DNA of 64,000 nucleotides from Rhynchosporium graminicola (GCA_900074885.1 FJUW01000058.1:96601-160600); one strand, 5' to 3'; counted from the first letter of the stretch, positions 46,860 through 60,958 are shown. Translations and numbers: made by a program. The notes: generated by a model from the sequence alone, not told the origin.

Positions 46860-47575
46860 TTCTTAATTAGCTTCTTATCTTATCTTCCTACTTTATTTAC
46901 TTTCCTATAGGAAGCGGGCTTCTTACTAGATTTCTCTTTTACTCTGATTTCTGATTGCTTTTTAGTCTTACTAGCGTCTATAGTATCTGCCTTAATATAT
47001 TTTAAAGCTGCTTCTAGCTATTAGAATATAGTCTTCATCATATCTTTTCTATACTTATCTATTATCATATTTTCGATCTACTCGGTTAATTTTATTATCT
47101 AACCTTTTATTACTTAATATAAGATATCTAATATTACTTTATAATATAAGTCGATATACTTATAGGTAAATTAGAAGTAATACTATTTATATATATCCAT
47201 CTTCTTATTACGTTTCTTAGCTGATAGCGATAAGCTATTCCTCGCTGCTTCTGTACGTTTTCTGAGCTCCCTTTAGTCTCGGATTCGCTATATAGTATTC
47301 TATAGAGTCTAATACTTTAGCTTTTATATTTTATTATCTTATATAAGGTTTTCTTTATATCTAGGCTATACTTTATACTAAGGGTAATAAGGTCTATTCT
47401 TTATATCTATTATAAGGTACTATTCCAGATAATCGATATATATTCCGGCTATAACTAGAAAGCACTTCCGAGTATAGCTATTAGAGTAGCGTATCTATAC
47501 GCTCTCCTTTATTATAGCTTCTATCTCTATTATACTATTAGCTTACTTCTAAAATCAATTTTTCTTATTATGTCT
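46860..47575 (-). pseudogene. DNA-transposase remnant resembling Plavaka/KDZ type, RIP-degraded
   Basis: On the minus strand, scattered frames keep YTRKCFLVIAGIYIDYLEQY followed by LITGIKN, then QRIRDQRELRKRTEAARNSL, FTYKYIDLYYKVILDILYQV followed by IKGQIIKL, and MIIDKYRKDMMKTIF. The pattern 'hydrophobic-IAG-x3-DYxEQ-LITGIK' followed by a '...ILDxLYQxIKG' block is what I remember of Plavaka/KDZ-like transposases of fungi. Stops and Tyr-for-Cys/His changes fit RIP. The N-terminal part would lie to the right and is cut off by the Gypsy remnant starting at 47602. Assignment is tentative. Confidence 0.4.
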
Positions 47576-47601
47576 TTATATTATATATAAATATCTATAT
47601 C

Positions 47602-50600
47602 TGTCACGACCTGTACGTAAGGAGCCCAAGGCCTCCAGGCAAGCCTTAGCAACCGCGGCAGATTAGTCAGTATAGCTCTATAGCTATACCTTAAAGAAGG
47701 AGTCGAGAGTAGAACCTCTTCTCCTTATCTTTTCTTCTCTTTACTACGCGTACTCTTAAGGGCGAATATAAGTCACGTTATTACTCCTTATGCCTTATTA
47801 TAATATAAGAAAAGATTATTATCTCGCTAAGAAGTAATAATATCTACTCGGAAGTAATTTAAGCTAGTATTACCTTTTTAGTACGACTTCGACGACTTCT
47901 ATCTTATCTGTACTCGATAACTTCGACTATACGCGCTATCTACTTCTATACCTTAGGAGTAGAGTATTTCAGAGAAAGCTAAACTCCCTCCTTTAATTAG
48001 TACTACTTCTATAGTATAATTCTACTACAAAACCTTATTACGATATTTTTACGCTCTTAGCCTTATACTTAGCTTTATCTATCCTTAATCTTAACTCCTC
48101 TTAATATCATAATTTCTATGACTTCTACGAATCTCTACGACCTCTATAAAGCTCCCTCCTACGAATTTAATCTTATACTATAAGATATCTCGTTAGCTAG
48201 AGTAAAGTAGCAGGCCCTTCTATATGCAACTGCGCTGAAGCACTCGAGAGTCCTCTATACTAGATAGACTCAGATTCCCCGAATATAAGGAGATAAGTAG
48301 AAGCGCGCTAGCGGAGGATACTATTAGAGATACTATTAAGAGTAATACTATTAAGGAAGAAACCGGTTTAGGGTCTATTAATAACGACTTCGAGGAAGCG
48401 GATAAGGAACTTATACCTTAGCCCGAGTCCCTAAAACTTCTAAAGTTAACCTTAACTATCGATACTACTACTACTCCCCTACTTATATTATTATTAATCT
48501 CTTCTATCTCGGAGACTGAATCTACTACTATTATTTCTATTACTAGAGAAAGTACTCTATTAGTTATTATAGCGGAAATACTTACTTTTAACGCTATATA
48601 GATAAAATAGATTACTAATCTAGTTATTACTAGTAAGACTATTAGAGCTAGAGATAATACTACTACTTATTAAGCCTGCGCTCTTACTATAGACCTCTAG
48701 CTACCTATTGATTACTACCTTTTAAAGATTAATTAAGCTATCGCTCCTATCGACGCTTATAAGATTCGTTACCCTTATCTTATTTTTACTAATTATAAGA
48801 GTAAGATCAAGTACGATACTTAGAAGATAGATATGAAGATCTTTATCGAAGAGTTCTCTAGTAACTTCTATACTAGCGCTACCTAAATTAAGACTTACTT
48901 CAAAAGTACCGGAGGCGAGGCTAAGATTATTATTCTTTAGTATATAGATAATACTAAATTTAAAGATATTACTAACGTCTTAGCCGCCCTCGACTAGCGT
49001 TTCTTTAATTGTAACTATATTCAGAAAGCTAAAGCTTCTTATAAACGTCTTATTATAACTAATACTATAACTTATAACTAATTCCGAGTCTAGTTTACTA
49101 ATTTCGCTACTACTAGTAAGATTCCTAAGGAATAATAGTTCGGCGACCTCTATAATAAGCTCTCTCTTACTTTAGAGTATATTATTATTACCCGGAAGTA
49201 CGAGATAAACTATAACTATACTACCCTCGACGAGTTCCTTATTATTAGTAATTATAAGTTTAGAAATATCGCTATTAAGTAGAACCTTGAATGAGAAAGC
49301 TCTACTACTACTATTATAATTAAGGTCTTAGGTATTCTTAAGAGAGAGACTTACTTTAGTACTAAATATATTACTAAAAGCGGTTCTTAGATTGATAATC
49401 ATATAGCTAAGAATATACGATTTACTCCTAAGACTATCTCACGAGCTAATACTTATAGTCCTAGTTTACGAGTACCTTGTACTACTATTACTACTAATAC
49501 CTGCTGTATTTATAAGAAGAACGGTTATTAGGCTCTGGATTATCCTAATGCTATAAAGATCGCTAAGATAATTAGCTAGACTACAGAGGATATTGCTACT
49601 ATATATAGCGCGGAGAAGGATAATAATAATAACGCTAATATCTCCTCTCTAGTAGAGATTAATAAGCTATCGGGAAACTACTAAGCTATAGAATAGTCTT
49701 ATCTTATAGCTAACGCCTCGATCTATAGAAAGACTTGAATACTAATTTCTATTTTCTTATTAGAAGGAAATAATTCCTAGTTACTATAGAATTAGAAAGA
49801 AATAGATTATTTATTAAAATAGAAGTATATATTAATAGTAGAGTAAATATCTTTAGAGCTTTATATACTTTAGTCGCTCTTAAACTTCGTGATCTCTTAG
49901 GTATTAATTTCCTTACTCTCCCGAAACCTATTATCTCTACTAGCTATAATAGAAAAGCTAGTATTATTATCACTTATATAATTCTTCTTACTCTTACTAT
50001 TGACTATCATCGAGTTAACTTCCCTTTTCTAATTACTAATTTAGGAAGTAATAATATACTAATAAGATATAAATTCTTAGAATATTACGAACTTAGATAT
50101 AACTTTAATTATTACTATAAGAACTATCTAGAGTAGCTGATAGATATACTACTAGTATACTACTATAATAAAAGACTAGATCTACTATTACCTCTAAGCG
50201 ATAAAGTAGTAAACCAACGATATTAACTTAATTAAGAGTGATAAGATACTCTAATAGACTAAGAAGTTACTAGCGTATAAGCTTCTCGACTAGCGCTAAT
50301 TAAGAAGGCGAAAGAAAGTCACTTATTAGTATTCATAAGAGAATAGAAGTATAGCGTATAAGCTATAAATAAGCTATTAGTAAGTCACGAGTTAGCTAAT
50401 AACCCTTTTCAGACTCGTGATCCTAGTTCACGAGAGGAGGATAATATTACTTACGAAGTAACTAAATAGCGCTAGATCGATAAGTAAGCACGTCGAGAGG
50501 CAAGAGATTTACCTTATAAAACTAATATTAACTAGATCTCTACTATTACTATATATAACTTCTATTTGAACTAGAAATACTAAAATAAGAGTAATAGCTC

Positions 50601-52313
50601 TAAGGTATTTATTACTTCTTTAAAAGAAATCTAAGATGAAATTCAGTATTATAAAAGCACTTAAGTAGTAGATACTATCGAATTATACGCTCTCGACGAA
50701 AGTCTTACTACTGATAAAGCTAGGAAAGTAAAGTATTATAAGAATAATAAGATAATTAAGGAAAGACTCTCTACTAAGTAGAAGGAATTTGAAAATCTCT
50801 TCTCCGCGAGAGCCTCTAATAATTTAGCTAAGAGATAACTAATAGTAGATTATGAGATTAAGCTTATAGGAGATAATACCTTAACTATCGAACTACTTCG
50901 AAGGATACCGGACGAGTACTTAGTAGAGGCTAAATAATATATTACTAAGAACCTCTATAAAAGCTTTATCGCACTATCTAATACTCCTTAAGCTATACTA
51001 ATCCTAATAGCTAAAGAAGCGGGTAGTAAGCTATAATTCTATATTAACTTTCGGAAGCTAAACGAGCTTACCTAGAAGGACTTATACCCTATTCTATTAA
51101 TCGATAAGATAATAGTACGAATCTCTAAAGCGAAAATCTTCATAAAGGTCGATATTTAATAGGTATTTTATAAAATCCGCATATCGAAAGATTCTGAAGA
51201 TTTAACTACCTTTCGCACTCGATATAGGATATATAAGTATAAAGTACTTCCCTTCGGCTTTATAAATAAGCTAGCTATCTTTTAGCGTTTTATTAATAAT
51301 ATATTAATAGAGTACTTAGATAACTTCTACTTAGTATACTTAGACGATATCTTAATCTATTTAGACTTAGAAGTAGAGTATAATATCTACGTACGAAAGA
51401 TTCTCGAGATTCTATAGGCCTACGGCTTTTAAGCTGATATTAAGAAGTCTGAATTCGGCGTTACTTATACGAAGTTTCTTAGATTTATTATTAGTATTAA
51501 TAGAATTGAAGTTAATCCCGAGAAGATCGAAGTTATTAAGAACTAGGAGTATACTGATAATATACGTAGAGTATAGAGTTACTTTAGTTTTTATAACTTC
51601 TAGTGAAGGTTTATTAAAGACTATAGTAGTATTTATCGCTTCCTTATACTACTTATAGGGAAAGATATTAAATTCCTCTTTAGCGCTAAGTATAAGAATA
51701 CTTAGGAGCGCTTTCGTTACGCCCTCTAGTCTATACTAATCCTTTATTACTACGACTTATTTAAGTAAACTAGACTTGAAACTAACTCTTCTAATAAGGT
51801 AATAGCTAGTGTTCTCTCGTAACTTTAGGAAAACGGAATATTCTATCTAGTTAGTTTCTTCTTTAAAATAATAATTAATACGGAGCTAAATTACCTAATC
51901 TACGATAAGGAGCTCCTTGCTATCTTTCGCTCCTTCTAATAATATAAGCCTGAGTTACTTAGAGTATAGAAAACTATTTATATTTATACTAATTATTATA
52001 CCTTAGAGTATTTCATAATAACTAAGGATCTTAATATATAGTAAGTAAGATAAGTTGAATTCTTCGCTTAATTCTACTTTAAGATTATATACTAAATAGG
52101 GGTTATAAATACTCTAGCTAATACGCTATCACGACGAGATCAGGACTTATTACTACTAGAAGCTAGGAAGCGTGCACTTCGGAACTAATAGCTAATCCTA
52201 AATTATAAAATCAGCTCGGAAGTACTCTAGGAACTCGGCTAGTCCGCTTAAATAGCTAAATTCAACTGCGTCGAAGAAGTCTATAGCTTACTATTAGATT
52301 AGCTAGTCGAGTG
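47602..52313 (+). mobile_element. Gypsy retrotransposon remnant 1, RIP-degraded, 3' part missing
   Basis: It begins with an LTR-like TGTCACGACCTGTACGTAAG at 47602. On the + strand a zinc-knuckle remnant lies at 49502-49543 (two of its four ligand positions and the histidine now Tyr). Reverse transcriptase follows at about 51050-51370, with FRKLNELT, LPFGFIN and an intact active site VYLDDILIY at 51334-51360. RNase H remains are LNYLIYDKELLAI at about 51880 and NTLANTLSRRDQDLLLLEA near 52110-52165. The frame is full of TAG/TAA. Integrase is absent because a second element starts at 52314, so this copy is interrupted. Class (Ty3/Gypsy) follows from the RT-RNaseH order and the wording of the motifs. 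Confidence 0.8.
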
Positions 52314-55300
52314 TCACGAACCAGCACAGTTCTTAGCACTAAAACCGTCCTGGCACCAGAATACTGATAGTACTACCCAGTGGTATATACTAGACGAGTT
52401 TTAGTACCAGAAAAGAGTTAGTACTATTAGAGGAAATATACTAACACGGTTATAGTATAAACTAGCGAGTAGTACTATACGCTTACTTGTATTATAGTAA
52501 TAATAGTATTATAGCTATAGGTGATCCAGGATCACGTAATATACTAGACTACTAGATAGGTCGCGAGAGCTTACACGCTCTGTAAGACGGTCTTATATAG
52601 CTAGTATAAGGGAACGAAGGTTCTATATAAGACTAGTACTTCTACTATTAAATAGGAGCTTCGTGCTTAAATTCAAATAGTAATTAATACTTACTTATAA
52701 CGTCTTGATTCTAATTAAGAACCGAATTTCTTATTTACTTTACTTTATAGCTAATACTAACTGACGAGCTTATATACCGCGTACTAGTCAGAACTAGGAA
52801 CGTTATACTTTAAGTATCTCACTTGAAGTATTATTAGTAAGAACGAAATAGCCCCTAAAGAAGGATTAGTTATAGGAGAAGGATCCTAAGTTAGTAGGAC
52901 GAAGAAGATTAATAAATTTACTCCACCTCGAGTCAACTTACTTAATATCTATTATAGAAACTATAATAACTTAAGTTAATTTATCCTTTAGTACTAAATA
53001 TACCTCGCTTTTAATAGAGATAAATTCGAAGCGGACTCTCTTAAAGTCTTATAGATTACTTCGTTCCTCTATAATACTACTACTTACTAGATTGAACTAG
53101 CCTTAAGTAATTACTTAATCAATCGATACTTAACTAGAGCCTATTCTATTACTATAACTAAAAAGAGTTAAGTTATCTTTCGAACTATCGCAGGCTTTAC
53201 TACTACTATTAAAGAAGTCCTCAGAGACCTTAATAAGAAAGAATAAGCTAAGAAGTATCTGCTCGGAATTCGATAGCGAGGATCTATTTACGAATATACT
53301 ACCGAGTTCTATTACTACTTCATATAGTTAGATTAGATAGATAGTAGATTAAGAGCCTAATACTACTAAGGCCTTAAGGACTATATTAAGGATAAGCTCT
53401 TTAGAACTAATAAACTAGATAACTTAGAGGACTTAATTAAATTATTTATTACTATTAATAAACAGATCTAGAAATAAGCGAAAGAGAAAGAAGAGTACTT
53501 TATACTTACTCACCTTCAGAAGCCCTAATTTCTATAATAATATAATAAGTATCGAGGAAATTTCTAACCTTACTCGAATAATAAATATAACTATTATAAT
53601 TCGATAGAAATAAATAGAGTAAAAAGAGGATCTAAGAGCTAAGCTAAGAAAGATAAACGCTAAGAGAAGAGCTTATACTATACGTATAATAAGCTAGGAT
53701 ACCTCGCACGCGATTATTCTTAGAAGAAGAAGTAAGAAGGAAAACCTTAGAATAAATCTAAGAGAGAATTCAGACTAATAGAAAGGAAGCTAGATTACTA
53801 AGAAGCTTCTAGCGTAAAATAGAATTCGTAGGACTTTATAACTTATAAATCTAGCGAAGAATCCGAAGAGAACTTAGTTAAACTTCTAGATAAAGACTAA
53901 GAAAGCTAGAGTATTATAAATAAAAGAAACTATCTATATAATAATCTCCTATATAATAACGAAAACTAAACTCTTCGAAATCATAATAATAGAAGAAGAA
54001 TATAGGTCTATAATAGAATAAAGTCCGATTTTATAGAATATTACTAAACTTATAATATACCTGACTAAGATATAAACTATATTATAGCTTATTGCGATAT
54101 TATTACTATTATATTCTAAGTTAATACAAGAGATATCGAGGAAAAATTAGATTATTATATAGCTAATCTCGAAGGAGAACTTAAACTAAAGGAATTCGAA
54201 TAATTAGATTAGTTCCTTTGAATTAAAGATACTTAAGCTATTATTAAGGAAATAGAAAGGGAATATTATTAGTAGAGAAGATAGTACTTATTAGAACTAG
54301 CTACTTATTAAAGAATAGTACTAGATCTGATCTAAAGATAAGCTAATCTCTACTATTATATACTCTATACTTTAATTACCTCTGAACCCGGCCTTAGGAC
54401 TTAGTTAAACGAAATAATAAGGAGAATTATTAAAGAAGCACGTGATTACTCTATAACTAAATTACTATACTTAGAGCTTACTACTACTAGAGAGTTCGAT
54501 TAATTAATCTTATTAGTTATAATAGATAATATTAAGATAAAAGCCCTTATTAATTAAGGAGCTATAAGACGCTTTATAAACTTAACTTTTATTAAGAAAT
54601 AGAATATTCTTATTATTATTAACTTAAAACTATATCGCCTTATCTTATTAGATAGAAAAAGCGCCGGATCAGATAAATAAGTCTATAGAAAGATAAGAGG
54701 AATAAAGATAATTATTAATAGATACGAAGAAACGCTTTACTTTAATATTATACTTACTAGATAATACGATATCATATTAGGAATATTATAGCTATATAAC
54801 TATAATCCTAATATAAACTAAGTAACTAAGAGAGTTATATTTAGTAACTATAAATATAAATATAATTAACTAGCTAGTAAATAAGAGGCTAGCGCTACTT
54901 TCTTAATAATAACACTAATAGACTCTAGCTAATTAAGTCGAGTTCCTAGTTAGATAGAACTTAAGAATTATCTTAGTTAGATAGATAATATTTAGGAATA
55001 GCTACTCGAACTATATAGGAAGTTCTCGAAATTATTCGAGGATCCGCAGGATATAAGAGCTCTACTTAAGTATAAACCCTAGGATTATAAAATAAACTTT
55101 AAGAATAGATTTATACTTATCGCAAAGAAACTTCGCTATTATAACTATAATATTATAAGGATACTTAAGGAGTATTAGAAGTTAGATATAAAGAAAGAAT
55201 AGATTCAGAAATCTAAGTTATTATATACTATTAATATACTAGTAGTTAAGAAAGCAGGAGATCCTAAGGGAAGACTTTATAGAGACTATCGGATAATTAA

Positions 55301-56185
55301 TAGTAGGATTATAAGGGATATATACCTTTTACTAAATACTTAGTACTTATAGGATAAGCTAGCTAGAATAAAGATATATATTAAGTTAGACTAATATAAC
55401 GCGTTTTTTAATCCGAATTAAGGAGGGATACGAATAGAAGACTACTTTCATATTACCCTTAGGGCTATAGGAATATATAGTAATACTACTCCGCTTAACT
55501 AATACCTTAGCTATATATTAGAGATAAAATAATAATATTCTTAAAAATTTTATTAGGAAGTTCGCTATATATTATCTAGATAATATCCTAGTGTACTCGG
55601 AAACTATCGAAGCGTACTAAGGCTATATTACTTAAGTTATAGAAGCTTTATATAAGGTAGATTCTAGACTAAAGATATCGAAATATAAATTCTTAGTTAA
55701 ATAAGTTACTTTCCTAAGATATATTATTCGCTTAAGAGAGATAAGTATTAATCCGAAGAAAATCAGAGTTATAAAGGAATAGGAATCGCTAATAAATATT
55801 AAGAATATATAGTTATAATTAAGTTTCGCTAACTTCTACTAATAGTTTATTAGAAACTATTCTAAGATTACTAAATTACTTACGAGCTTAATAAGGAAAG
55901 GTATTCCTTTTATATAGACTAGCTAGTGCGAGGAGGCCTTCTAGAGGATTAAAGAAGAATTTATAAAAGAACTAATCCTATATAGTTTCGATAAAGAGAA
56001 AGAAAGTATAATAGAAACAGATACCTCTAATACTTATACCGGTATAATATACCTATAGCGAGATAATAAAGGATAACTATACTTAGTTACTTACTTTTTA
56101 GAAAAAATATCTCCGGCTAAATAGAATTATAATATCTATAAGAAAGAACTTATAGCAATCGTATAGTATAAAAGTAAGGCAGGCT
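52314..56185 (+). mobile_element. Gypsy retrotransposon remnant 2, RIP-degraded, nested in or abutting remnant 1
   Basis: It begins with TGTCACGAACCAGCACAGTT at 52314 (probable LTR to about 52800). Gag-like frames follow at 52860-53950, with a CCHC-spaced motif at 53676-53717 whose four ligands are all Tyr. RT remains lie at about 55255-55600: DPKGRLYRDYRIINSRI, LARIKIYIKLD and an active site YLDNILVYS (55573 onwards; D-to-N). RNase H remains such as LVTYFLEKISPA and NYNIYKKELIAIV lie at about 56080-56170. Then recognisable pol stops abruptly near 56185 and integrase is missing, probably because of a further insertion. Stop codons are frequent throughout. Confidence 0.78.
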
Positions 56186-57120
56186 TTATTAGTAGTGAAA
56201 GATCACTTTAAGGTATCAGGAGATAGATAATTAAAGTAGTCTCTGAATATCAATTATAAAGAGCGTTATCTCTTTAGAAGAAAGAGAGAAAGCTTACTTT
56301 AAATATATAAGGAGATCATATAAGTATATACTAAGCTATATAAGTGATCAGATATAATATGACTATATATAATAAGTGAAAGTATACGATATACCCCTTA
56401 TAGTTATCTCTTAGTATAAGGCTAGAGATTACTATTAACTATATATATACCTTTATCTAGTTAGTGAATATAAAACACCTTAAGTAAGTAAAGAAGCTTC
56501 TAAATAAAAAGAGTAAATTCTACTATTTATATAAAATAATAAAAGAAAGTATAAATAAAGTATATGAACTAATTAAAGCTGAGGTAACTATTGAAAAGTA
56601 AGTTATATAAATAAAGGAAGTTATAAGGCTATAGCCTTATATATAGTATAAAATCAGCTGCTTCTAAGCTTTGAGTAATCGCCGAATATAAGAGTGAAGG
56701 TAAGTAGTCGTATAGAAGCGTTCAATTGAATAAATTATAAATCGAAATCCAGGTTATATAATTAGAGAGTTATAAATAGTAGTTGTAATTAATTAAGTAA
56801 TCTTACTTTATTATTATTTATTAATTTTGAAAGAGTAAAAGAAGTACTCTAAGTAGAAGAAGCTTCTAGATCTAAAAGGTACTCTAGGTAGCTAGCCTTA
56901 TTTACTTATAAGGGTAAGTAACCGAAGCCTTATAAGTATATAAACCCCTTATCTTGTATATAGAAAAGTTCTTCTTCCTTTAAATATAATATACTAAGAT
57001 TCTCTGCGCTTACTTCTCTTCTTCTATTAATAACTTTATTTCAAATCTTCTATTATTATTATTATATCTTCTAACTCTCTAAATAAGAGATTGCGAAAAG
57101 AGAACTCTTAAGAGTTAGAT
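56186..57120. other. AT-rich repeat sequence, possibly LTR-like, unassigned
   Basis: No pol motif is visible. A stretch at about 56900-57080 (TATAAGTATATAAACCCC, then a C/T-rich leader) resembles an LTR promoter oriented to the right. Its partner copy was not found in the window. Confidence 0.3.
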
Positions 57121-58250
57121 ATATATCTTATATTATATTATCGCGTTAAAGAATCCCCTACTAATCCTAGAAGATCCTTTACGATTAAATCTATCTATCC
57201 TAATATCATAAGATTATTCTTCGCTCTTTACTTTAATCCTTTAACTAATAATCTATAATATAGTTCGATAGCTCTTACTCTAAGGAAGATATCTCTTCTA
57301 CTCCTTGTCGTCTAATAGCTTAACTACGAAATAATCCTGAAATCCGTTCCTTCCGATCTATTAATTATACTAATCGAGATAATAATTCTAAGCCTAAGCT
57401 TAAATAATATAATCTACTTAATAATCTTTCTGATTATTCTATCCGCGAACTTTCTCTATTCCTCTAATAAACTAATTTATCTCCTTATATACTAAAAGCT
57501 CCTTCTTCTTTAAAGAAGATTATTATATCTTCCTATAGTTATAAGTCTATTACTATTACCTCTAGATCTAAAGTAAAGCGTAAGATAGATGAGTAATCTC
57601 TTAATACTAATACTATTTGAATTCTAATATCTACTAGATAAAGAGAATAATAATCCTTACTAAAGATATATTAGTATAAGTATAAAGGGAACTAGAATAA
57701 AAGGTCGCTACTCTTAAAATATAGCTATAAAGTTAAAGAGATACTACTCCTATGCCTCTTATAGCTATATTCCTGCTACCCTATAAATAATCACTTAAGC
57801 TAAGGAGTTCATAGATAGAAAGAGAACTAGTACTAAGGAATCCGTAAGCCTTCTGATAATTCTGATCTTTTAATACCTTAGCTAATTTACTTAGTTTCTT
57901 AAAAACTATCGTACGAATCTTCGATAAGTACTTAGAGATATAAAAGCTAAAAGAGCTCTGAAGAAAGGCAGTAATAATATAGAGTTAGAATCTGAGGTCG
58001 AGATCCTTAATATAAAGTCTATTAGACTTAGACTTTCTCTAAAGAAGAGAGATCGTAGTAGCAGTACAGGTAGAGCTTCTACTAGTAAGTTTATAGGATT
58101 ATATAGTAGTAGAACTCTTTCTAAGGATAGAAAGTATTATACTAAGTACTAGATTAAGCGCTAGAAGAATAGCTTAGAGTGAGTATTTAATCTTCCTGTA
58201 TAATTATTCGCGGATCCCTAAAAGCCTAGTTTTTTAGTCTGAATTTTAAA
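57120..58250 (+). pseudogene. Gag-like retroelement remnant
   Basis: The + strand keeps long stretches of hydrophilic protein-like frame with scattered stops, for example KEDISSTPCRLIA, NYTNRDNNSKPKLK and KAPSSLKKIIISSYSYKSIT. It lies downstream of the LTR-like promoter and ends where minus-strand Copia sequence begins. No zinc knuckle or pol domain was found. It is called Gag-like only from position and composition. Confidence 0.3.
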
Positions 58251-58299
58251 TAATGAAAAATACGCTAAATAAGTGACTTAATACTATACTTAAAGCTTC

Positions 58300-60958
58300 T
58301 CTATCTATAATCTATAATTTCCAAAATTTAGAAGAGATTTAAAAGCTTTAAATTTCTATTAAGAGAGATTCTTTATAAGACTATTAGCTAGTATATTATT
58401 AGTTAGTAGATAAGTTACTACAAATGATCCTTTAGCATACTCTTACTTAAGCTATATATTCTGAATATTAATATATCGTAGTTTAGTAATTATTCTCTCG
58501 TTTTTATTCATAATTAGCCTAATTATTTATTAATTATCGTAAAAGATCTTCTAAGTCTTTCTAATATCGAAGGCAAGATCTTTAAAGAATCTCTAAAGAG
58601 CTATAGTTTCTTTTACTATATTAGCTAATATAAGCAGTTTAGCTTTAGTTATAGAAGTTATAATTATATCTTATATTAAAGCTTTCTAAATTACTAGTCC
58701 TCTATATATAAGGATTAGATATCCTTAAGATAATCTTCTAGAGTCTAGATCGTCTATAAATAAAGTATTAGAAGCTATTATTAAAGTTCTTAAGTATTCT
58801 CCTCTATAAATAATCCCCAGAAATCGAGTACTATAAAGATATCGAATTAGCTAGTAGATAGTTATAAAATAGTCTGATAAGGGATTAGTTAAGTACTTAA
58901 AGAGCTATAAGATAGTATATAATATATCTAGTCGAACTATAATTATAATATAGAGAACTAATCTTACTCTCTCTTGAAATACTTTAATTAACTTCTTTAA
59001 AGCTTAGTTTAAGTTATTAATAAGATTAAGTTAAGGAAGTAGTATAGTTAGGCAGTTTCTATCTATTTAATTAAACTTATACGTGATCTTTTTAATATAT
59101 TAATTATATATAAATAAGATAGTTTTAAGCTTTCTATTATAGAGTATTCTAATACTAAGAAATTACTTAATATTACTCAGAATATATATATCGTATTCTA
59201 TATTCAGATAATCGATAAAGCCCTACCCGAGCTCCTTATTATTATTATAAAAGAGCACTTATATATTATTCATATAGAATATGACTATTAGTTTATAATC
59301 TCTATCTATAAATATATAAAGCTCCTCTAGATATGGAAATAGCTTAAGTTTAGTTAAGATATTAGCTATATATTTATACTATAAGTATAGAGAATTTTTT
59401 ATTCCGTAGAGAGCGCGATCGACTCTAAGTACTTTTCCGGGATTAGATCTTCTAGAAGGAAATAAGTAGTATACATTTTCTCCTTTAATATCCCTTAGAG
59501 TATTAATAAATATATTTATAATATTAAAGCACTTAATCTCCAGATCGAAGTATACTATAAGAGCTATTACTATACGGAATAATTTTATATTAAGTATACT
59601 AGCGTAAGTTAAGATAATTATTACTTCGCTTTGAAGATCCCCTCTAATTACGATTCGAGAGCGATATCTTTTAATATATCTATCTTTATTAGGTTTATAT
59701 TTAAAAACTTATATTAGAGGAACTAGCGTTTATATTATATACTAATCGTAAGTCTTAGATTCCTAGTAGCTTTATTTCTCTATATTTCCTATCTCTAGAT
59801 CTATATTTTTAGAAAACTAAGCTTTTATTAGATAGTTCTTAAGATTATTAAATCTCTTTAGTTCTAGTAAGAGATCTATTACTTTAATCTTTAGAAGTTT
59901 AAGCTTTCTATTAATATTTAAAAGCTAAGCTTCTAAAGTAATAGCTATTATTAAATTATCTAGTTTAAGTATCTAGAGTATTTTAAAAAATACTAAGATC
60001 ACTTCATATATTATTCTCAGGTCTAAGGTACCTCCTACTATATCTATATACTAATTAGGTATAAGTATAGAGATTTAAGGATCTATTTATAACTTAGGAT
60101 CGTTTTAGGGTTCCTTATAAGAGAGATCGCTCTTAACTTAAGTACTCCGAGTTTCTTCACCCTCGATCTTTCGATAAGGGTTCTCTATATACTTAGAGCT
60201 TATTATAGTACTTAGTACTTGAAATACTAGAGTACTATTTACTATCTTTAGATACTTAGGCTTCTTTATAGCTTTCTTCTTAGCTTTTAAAAGCTTCTTT
60301 TCAGAATTTAAGCCTTAAACTTCTAATAATTTCTTAATAGAGTTATTAGAAAATCTAATCGAATCTGATTCTATATTCGACCTATTAGTCGAATAATCGA
60401 GAATCATTTAGTGCCCCTCCGGAGGAGGTTTATATAAGATTCGAACCTTAATCCTAGATAATCGAGGTATTATCGATATAGATACTTCTTTAGTAACTTA
60501 ATTAGAAGATATAAATACCCCTTTAGTAACTTGATTATTTAAGGGGTAAGTATATTACTTATCCTTAATTTATATATCCCTTTCGTAGTCTATAAGTAGT
60601 ATTTCCTTACTTATAGCTAGCTCCCTTAAGCTCTATACTATACTTATTATAAGCTCTAGGATTAATATATAATAGCCTTACTTTACTATCTCTTTATTAT
60701 ATATATCTACTAATAAGGTAGTATCTGTGAAAATTGAGGGTGGAAATCAGCCGAAGGTCAGAATAACAGAATAATAGGTAATCAATTTGACTTGCTTTAT
60801 TTGCTTACTTAAAGAGAGCTAACTACAGGAGAGATTCTAGCTACTTATATAGCTATATGAGCTCTCTAGAATATTCTATACTACGTAATACAGAACTCCA
60901 CAGAAGAAGACACGTATACTATAGAATCATACTACGTCAGTAGTACGTCAGTAGAAAC
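58300..60958 (-). mobile_element. Ty1/Copia retrotransposon remnant, RIP-degraded
   Basis: Minus-strand order right to left: a possible LTR at 60726-60958 ending TTTTCACA on the coding strand; Gag/Pol linker near 60420; then reverse transcriptase around 59500-59050 with KVLRVDRALYGIKNS and VIFYMNNI (ancestral FYVDDI, both D to N), DYLNIEYDIYILSNIK and FLSIRILYNRKLK; then RNase H around 58900-58640 with RYLYSTRFLGIIYRGE and NTLFIDDLDSRRLS, a classic Copia block. A pol tail LRYINIQNI and GSFVVTYLLTNNILANSLIK runs to about 58310. No left LTR is visible, so the 3' end is truncated. Class is clear from the motif wording. Confidence 0.8.
60726..60958 (-). repeat. Probable 5' LTR of the Copia remnant, little affected by RIP
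   Basis: On the coding strand the stretch contains TATAGCTATATAAGTAGC (promoter-like) and ends ATTTTCACA just before the internal region. Unlike its surroundings it keeps many CA and TG dinucleotides. The outer boundary is approximate. Confidence 0.5.

Noticed and set aside
47602..52340. TGTCACGA at 47602 and 52314 as a pair of LTRs of one element
   Set aside because: After the first eight bases the two sequences diverge, so they are starts of two different Gypsy families.
60430..60470. tRNA-like GGTTCGAATC on the minus strand
   Set aside because: It lies in the Copia Gag/Pol linker, the stem does not pair properly and no cloverleaf is possible.
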